From: Balaenoptera acutorostrata
Lineage: Eukaryota > Chordata > Mammalia > Artiodactyla > Balaenopteridae
Assembly: GCF_949987535.1 (NCBI RefSeq)
Contig: NC_080069.1
Location: 37,003,269-37,067,268 of the forward strand
Direction: 5' to 3'
DNA: 64,000 bases
Positions 58,613 through 64,000 of the stretch are shown piece after piece. A program made the position numbers and the translations under genes. The notes below the pieces were generated by a model. That model was not told the DNA's origin, searched no databases, and saw nothing but the letters and a program-made list of their open reading frames with translations. Each line of letters begins with the position of its first letter. Position 1 is the first letter of the stretch.

Positions 58613-58859
58613 AACACATGTGGTCCACAGGCTGCATTTTTGCCACCCACGACTTTGGGCCACATTTACAGGAGCCAATGAAAGAATCAATATGCTGAGT
58701 CAGAATAAAATCTAACACTTAAAAAATAGTATCCAAATATACATTTATAAATGTTGCCATATTAAGCACTCAAGGGGTCCCATTAATAATAAACTCTTTA
58801 GACACAAAGGGCATTTATGTCACAAATTATGTTACAAGTTATAAATAAAAGGTAAAGCA

Positions 58860-59042
58860 GCTGAGAATGTAAAGCCAGGAATCCTAAATTCTGTTACTGG
58901 CTTAAGCACAGGCCTAAAAAAAAGGCGTTCACCTCTCTGTTACCAACCAGGGTTCTTTGTTGTTGTTTTTTTTTTTTCACTGTTGTGTCCTTGGAGCTAG
59001 GAAAGCTTCAATAAATATTTATTGAGTGAATGAATAAAGGCA
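58860..59042 (+). repeat. MIR remnant, TGTTACCAACCAGGG cassette and L2 3' end
   Basis: 'ggaatcctaaattctgttac' and 'gttcacctctctg' look like a decayed sense MIR. At 58939 this passes abruptly into 'tgttaccaaccagggttctt', 'tgttgttg' and a T run to 58977. From 58978, 'gtgtccttggagctagg' and 'caataaatatttattgagtg' read as a sense L2 3' end. The cassette is the second copy of that at 56298. Confidence 0.55.
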
Positions 59043-59083
59043 TTTAGATTTGTTATATTAAGGACCACAGTGTCATGATAAAT

Positions 59084-59314
59084 TCTTTTTTTTTAACATC
59101 TTTATTGGAGTGTATTCCTTTACAAAGGTGTGTTCGTTTCTGCTGCATAACAAAGTGCATCCGCTATACATATACATATATCCCCATATCCCCTCCCTCT
59201 TGCGCCTCCCTCCCACCCTCCCTTTCCCACCCCTCTAGGTGGTCGCAAAGCACCGAGCTGATATCCCTGTGCTATGTGGCTGCTTCCCACTAGCTATCTA
59301 TTTTACAACTGGTA
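59084..59314 (-). mobile_element. Young L1 3' end, antisense, joined directly to an LTR-like sequence
   Basis: It starts with the complement of the poly-A tail, then 'aacatctttattggagtgta', 'ccacccctctaggtggtcgc' and 'gctgcttcccactagctatc', and stops at 'caactggtag'. It matches the 3' UTR of the full-length plus-strand L1. No target duplication was found at its right edge, which abuts 59315 without a gap. Confidence 0.88.
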
Positions 59315-59820
59315 GTCCAACCAGGGTCCTTGGCCTTCTCCAATCAATAGAAACTGACTAGAGGCCAGACAAGAAATTCGGGCAAGGCTTTATTTGGGTC
59401 CCTGCTGCAGCAGAGGGGAGTGCTTGCTCACTCCCCAAGGGTGGGGCAAGCTTGTTTCTTACATGCGGTGAGGGTAGGGGCGTGTCCAAGGGTCAAGCCA
59501 GAGGGGTGGCTTAGGTGTTTTGCCCACCCGTTAGGTGATGTTGTGTGCAGGGGGCATGCGCAGTACCCTGCTTTTGCTCCCCACACCCTGTTTTTACTCC
59601 AGGCTCTTTAAAAGTGGCAGTGGGATTTTTTGGTCTCTGTATCTTTTGGGTCCAGAATTTGCCCCAACTGTGAATGCACACAATTATTTTTAGTCCCATA
59701 CAATTTCTTTGTATTTTATTGCTTGAGGAGAGATGTGTCCAGGTACAAGCATTGCAGCACTGCAGCAAAGGGTCCCAGGTCCCAGCAAAGGGCCCCAGGT
59801 CCCAGCCTGTCTCAAATTCA
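59315..59820 (-). mobile_element. LTR-like sequence of an endogenous retrovirus, antisense
   Basis: On the minus strand it has a TTTAAA box near 59606, a polyadenylation signal AATAAA (complement at 59389-59394) and a terminal 'ggaccctggttgga'. There are two tandem 20-bp units, 'gcaaagggtcccaggtccca', at 59766-59805. Length and layout fit an LTR of about 500 bp. No gag, pol or env sequence accompanies it. The family is unknown to me. Its 3' terminus is related to the cassettes at 56305 and 58939. Confidence 0.6.
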
Positions 59821-62016
59821 GTTCAGTTTAACACTTTTTGTCAAGTACCTACGAGGCACTTAGACAAATGATATAAGACCAAGTGTCTGTCTTGAAAGTG
59901 TTTAAAATCTAATGAAGAGGGTAAGATAAATACACAAATCAATAAATGCAAGACCTGGTAATAACTGACCAAGGTTTAAAAACAACGACAACAACAGTGA
60001 GTAAGGTGTTAACTGCTCCATATTCCCTTAGACTACTCTTAGCACATTCAGTTCCCAATACAAAGTAGACATTTGGTAAATGGCTTTTTGAGTGAACTAA
60101 ATGATCATGTCTCTTCCCAGGCCTAAACAGTCTGCCCATGGCTTAGTCTACAATTTATTCACTCTTGATTTGCATAAGTAGGCTCAGTATGTACTGCTGT
60201 GCCACAAAATCATGGACAGTTAGTGCTTTAATAATCGCAAAATGCTTTATAGTCTTGGGCTCTTTTATTTAAGAATTAAATAAAAAATAATTCAAAGAGG
60301 AACTTAAACAGAAGAGGATATTGAGGGAACCATGAATACAAATATAGTAAAGGAGGGATTAAAATCTGTATGTAGGGTCAGTAAAGTTGGGGGAAATGAT
60401 TATTTACTGTTTACCTCCAAAACTCACATTTGTTTCTACCAGAGAAGCATGGAATAATTCTTAAAAGAAGGTTTTCAGAAGTACTGAGAACTGTGTGTGA
60501 GTCAGTCATCCAAGTTTCTCTTAGCATCCAATTCATACCATATATTGTATTTGGCACACTGACCCATTTTTCTAGGAAGCCAAAGTGGAATGTTTCTGAT
60601 AGTTGAAATCCTTTCATTTTGCACACTGGAGGGTAATTCCTGCAGTTTCCATCACCCTTCATATGCTGGCAGTATGGAGCCTATGTTGCAAAGGAAAAGC
60701 AAAAGGAGTTGAGCTGCTTGGAATATCTTGGCAGTGGAAAAAAGTTTTTTTTAAAGTGACTTCAAGGCAATGTTCTCAAAAGTTAGGAGGTTCTTAACAT
60801 GTTTTAGCAATATTTTAAAAAAAGGAAAAGCCCAAGACTGATTAATTTCTGTTCTTCTGAAGAATACAATAAATATGTTATGGTTCTTAATCTTACTAGG
60901 CAAAATTAATCTTGCTAATTACATGAACAAACATGAGTACAGACAAGGCTAGTGAAACTGATGCAGCAAAGCAATGAATGGAGAGAAATCAGGCCTTTTG
61001 GCAGAATATTATGAGATAATGCTGTAATACAGGATTTTATTATCTGCTTCACAGTGTTTGTAATAATAAAATTATAATTCCTTTCACTTTTCTCTATAAA
61101 TCAGCATGTACTTAATGCACTACTATTTGACAACTAAGTGAAAGTCTAAGAAAATGACAACATAATATCACATCTTACCATATAATTTATTTGGTAATAA
61201 TAAAGCATTCCTTCAGATGCTGACCTCGTGTCCACACCTAAGGATTTACCTAGTTTCTCTATTTTCTGTTTTACTTTGTGTTCCCCCAGAAATAGACGCC
61301 GAAGAAAGGATTTGCATGCAAACAGTTCATTTAGGAGGTACAGGGAGTCGTGTACTGGAGGAAGCTCATGATGCCTGGGAGAACTGACTGTGCACATCTC
61401 TCCTCAGTTCCATGTTCAGTGATGTTGCATTAGGAGCTTGAAATAGACCAAGCAGCAGTATTCACAGCATGGAAATCAACAGGTGCTACACATCAGGGCT
61501 GTTTTTGTTGTATTTTGTTTTCTTTGTGTTTTGAGCACCAGTTTACCAGCACAACATTAGTAGAAGAAACACAGTAGCAGAGTGAAGTAGTAAAACAGGG
61601 AAGGGATGCATTATTAAGGGCACATTATTAAACCAGTTGCCCCTAAAATTAAGCTGGAACTTAATTCTGTCGAGAAGCTGTGGGAAATATAACAAGACAT
61701 ACTGAAAAGGTGTAACACACTGCAAACGTGTAACACACTGCAAACGTGTAACACTGCTGAGGATAGAGGGAGCTGGTGTATTTATACACCAACTGAAATC
61801 AGTCATTGTAAAGGGTGGTTGATTCCCCTTGGTAATTCTGTCTCCAGTGAGTGGGGAAGAGTAGCCTTGCCTATTTCCAGCAAAGAGATGTGGCTCTGGG
61901 TAGCGGGAAAGTGTCAGGCCAGCAGTGTAGTGATAAGACCCTGTATGGGTGGAGCACAACAGCATCTGCTACAATTTATTTGCCTATAAAATAAAAATAA
62001 AAACATCTGCCATCTC
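59821..62016. other. Mostly unassigned sequence
   Basis: 'tcaagtacctacgaggcact' at 59840-59860 may be an antisense L2 end. An 18-bp unit, tgtaacacactgcaaacg, is repeated twice exactly at 61711-61746 and begins a third time. The 140-codon minus-strand frame at 61543-61965 resembles no protein that I know. No splice-supported exon was found. Confidence 0.4.
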
Positions 62017-62327
62017 GGGCTTCCCTGGTGGCACAGTGGTTAAGAATCGGCCTGCCAATGCAGGGGACACGGGTTCGAGCCCTGGTCTGGGAAGATCCCA
62101 CATGCCACGGAGCAGCTGGGCCCGTGAGCCACAACTACTGAGCCTGCGCGTCTGGAGCCTGTGCTCCGCAACAAGAGAGGCCACGATGGTGAGAGGCCCA
62201 CGCACTGCGATGAAGAGTGGCCCCTGCCTGCCGCAACTGGGGAAAGCCCTTGCACAGAAACGAAGACCCAACACAGCCAAAAATAAATACATTAATTAAT
62301 TACTTAAAAAAAAAAATCTACCATCTC
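62005..62327 (+). mobile_element. CHR-type SINE, young, complete
   Basis: The SINE (62017-62315) starts 'gggcttccctggtggcacag' and ends in an A-rich tail after 'acacagccaaaaataaatac'. The pol III A box tggcacagtgg (62029-62039) and B box ggttcgagccc (62072-62082) are intact, as in its tRNA ancestor. The flanks atctgccatctc (62005-62016) and atctaccatctc (62316-62327) are a 12-bp target duplication with one mismatch. The body ('aacaagagaggccacgatgg', 'gatgaagagtggcccctgc') is the form typical of cetaceans and is the best single clue to the organism. Confidence 0.96.
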
Positions 62328-62782
62328 ATCTCACATTGACTTAATGGAAATATTCTAATGTAAATATATATAAAATATATATGCTTTATATATAATTATA
62401 TGCTTTTATAGAAATTACTTGGCATTCCTAAAAGAAAGGTAAGATATTTATTCATTGTATTATAATCATTATAAAAATAATAATGAATAATATACCCCAT
62501 CAATCTAGAAAACAAGAGGAATAAAAAAAATTCCTTAGCAGAAAGTCTAGTTAATTTTTTTCATAAATAGAATGTCACTGCTGGAGACTGGCAGTCTATG
62601 AAGCTGAGGTTGACAGGAAAAATAGTATACAATTTGGGGCATAGGCAAAGACATCTACTTAAAATTACCTTCTCCTCTGAACTATTCTGATTACAAACAT
62701 TTCCTCTACTGGTTCCCTCTCTGGTTTTGGAACATGAAAGGCCCTGGAGATGATTAAGTAAGTCATTTTAAAATAATACATG
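62328..62782. other. AT-rich sequence, nothing recognised
   Basis: Short TA-rich and homopolymer stretches only. Confidence 0.4.
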
Positions 62783-63514
62783 ACGAAGAAACAGTAGCAA
62801 AGATCAATAAAACTAGAAGCTCATTCTTTGAGAAGATAAACAAAATTGTTAAACCATTAGCCAGATTCATGAAGAAAAAAATGGAGAAGACTGAAATCAA
62901 CAGAATTAGAAATGAAAAAGGAGAAGTGACAACTGACACTGCAGAAATACAAAGGAACATGAGAGATTACTACAAGCAACTATATGCCAATAAAATGGAC
63001 AACCTGGAAGAAATGGACAAATTCTTAGAAAAACACAAGCTTCCAAGACTGAACCAGGAAGAAATAGAAAATATAAACAGACCAATCACAAGCACTGAAA
63101 TTCAAACTGTGATTAAAAATCTTCCAACAAACAAAAGCCCAGGACCAGATGGCTTCACAGGTGAATTCTATCAACATTTAGAGAAGCGCTAACACCTATC
63201 CTTCTCATACTCTTCCAAAATATAGCAGAGGGAGGAACACTCCCAAACTCATTCTACGAGACCACCATCACTCTCATATCAAAACCAGACAAAGATGTCA
63301 CAAAAAAAGAAAACTATAGGCCAATACCACTAATGAACATAGATGCAAAAATCCTCAACAAAATGCTGGCAAACAGAATCCAACAGCACATTAAAAGGAT
63401 CATACACCATGATCAAATGGGGTTTATCCCAGCAATGCAAGGATTCTTCAATATATGCAAATCAATCAATGTGATACACCATATTAACAAATTGAAGGAG
63501 AAAAACCATATGAT
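62783..63514 (+). pseudogene. ORF2: Young L1 ORF2 fragment, 5'-truncated and interrupted
   Basis: It starts abruptly inside the region between the endonuclease and the reverse transcriptase ('gaagaaacagtagcaaagat'). It carries '[20 protein letters not shown]' and '[14 protein letters not shown]' in one 107-residue frame (62869-63192), then a one-base loss near 63173. It continues at 63333-63545 with '[20 protein letters not shown]'. It ends at 'aaaaaccatatgat' (63501-63514), in mid-domain, where a second L1 begins. Close similarity to 51055-51790 of the full-length element shows the subfamily is the same or near. Confidence 0.9.
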
Positions 63515-64000
63515 AGGGAGAGGCTTCAAAATGGCGGAAGAGTAAGACGTGGAAATCACCTTCCTCCCCACAAATACATCAGAAATACAGATTTACACGT
63601 GGAACAACTCCTACAGAACACCTACTGAATGCTGTCAGAAGAACTCAGACCTCCCAAAAGGCAAGAAACTCCCCACGTGCCTGGGTAGGGCAAAAGAAAA
63701 AAGAAAAAACAGAGACAGAAGAATAGGGATGGGACCTGCACCAGTGGGAGGGAGCTGTGAAGGAGGAAAGGTTTCCACACACACTAGGAAGCCCCTTCGC
63801 GGGCGGAGACTGCAGGTGGCGGAGGGGGGAAGCTTCAGAGCCACGGAGGGGAGCACAGCCACAGGGGTGCAGAGGGCAAAGCGGAGAGATTCCCGCACAG
63901 AGGATCGGTGCCGACTAACACTCACCAGCCCGAGAGGCTTGTCTGCTCACCGGCCGGGGCGGGCGGGGGCTGGGGGCTGAGGCTCGGGCTTCGGTCGGGT
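63515..64000 (+). mobile_element. 5' end of another L1, continuing past the window
   Basis: From 63515 the text is the L1 5' UTR, with a YY1-type site altered to AAAATGGCGG (63528-63537). It then runs alongside 46880-47330 of the full-length element ('gaagagtaagacgtggaaat', 'gcaagaaactccccacgtgc', 'gggacctgcaccagtgggag'). The element is nested head-to-tail within the ORF2 fragment on its left. Only the first ~486 bp are visible. Confidence 0.9.

Noticed and set aside
58279..58718. 139-codon frames on both strands
   Set aside because: Both lie over a MER1-type transposon whose CpG-rich interior lacks stops. No gene is supported.
59766..61755. Short tandem units as a possible CRISPR-like array
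   Set aside because: Only two or three adjacent units without spacers, in a mammalian genome. These are ordinary tandem repeats.
61543..61965. 140-codon minus-strand frame
   Set aside because: It includes an 18-bp tandem repeat, resembles no protein that I know and has no splice or promoter context.

Overview
This window is mammalian nuclear DNA, AT-rich and dominated by transposable elements. Two SINEs carry the tRNA-derived 'CHR' body (Cetacea, Hippo, Ruminant), and the young L1s are of the cetartiodactyl type. No BovB or Bov-tA repeats were seen. I therefore infer a cetacean, with hippopotamus the next possibility. No operon, CRISPR array, tRNA or rRNA gene is present. Cellular-gene signals are limited to one CpG-island promoter and one well-formed internal exon of a gene I cannot name.

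Layout. 1-4.3 kb holds old L2, MIR and hAT fossils and a perfect 91-bp tandem duplication. 4.3-5.2 kb is a CpG island with splice donors on both strands. 5.5-8.3 kb has two antisense MaLR-type LTRs and an L1 end. 8.3-23.4 kb is mostly sense-strand old L1 debris with a MER1-type hAT insertion. 23.4-29.8 kb is mostly unique sequence and contains the minus-strand exon at 26117-26251. 29.8-39.4 kb is an antisense old L1 split by a sense L1 end, a young truncated L1, a CHR SINE and an LTR.

40.4-54.2 kb is the centrepiece: two young, essentially full-length L1s head to head. The minus-strand copy (40409-46512) and the plus-strand copy (46861-54189) each have clear target-site duplications, and their 5' ends are about 350 bp apart. 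The minus copy carries about 246 bp of non-L1 sequence between its canonical 5' end and its target-site duplication, a candidate 5' transduction. The plus copy interrupts a MER5A element.

54.2-64 kb has a second L1 inserted at the same internal site of another MER5A copy, a second MER1-type element, an antisense L1 end joined directly to an LTR-like sequence, a CHR SINE, and an L1 ORF2 fragment interrupted by the 5' end of another young L1 that runs off the window.

All L1 reading frames here are broken, so no autonomous element is predicted to be active. The window is chiefly a record of nested insertions. Boundaries marked by target-site duplications are firm; those of old elements are approximate because they rest on recognition by eye.
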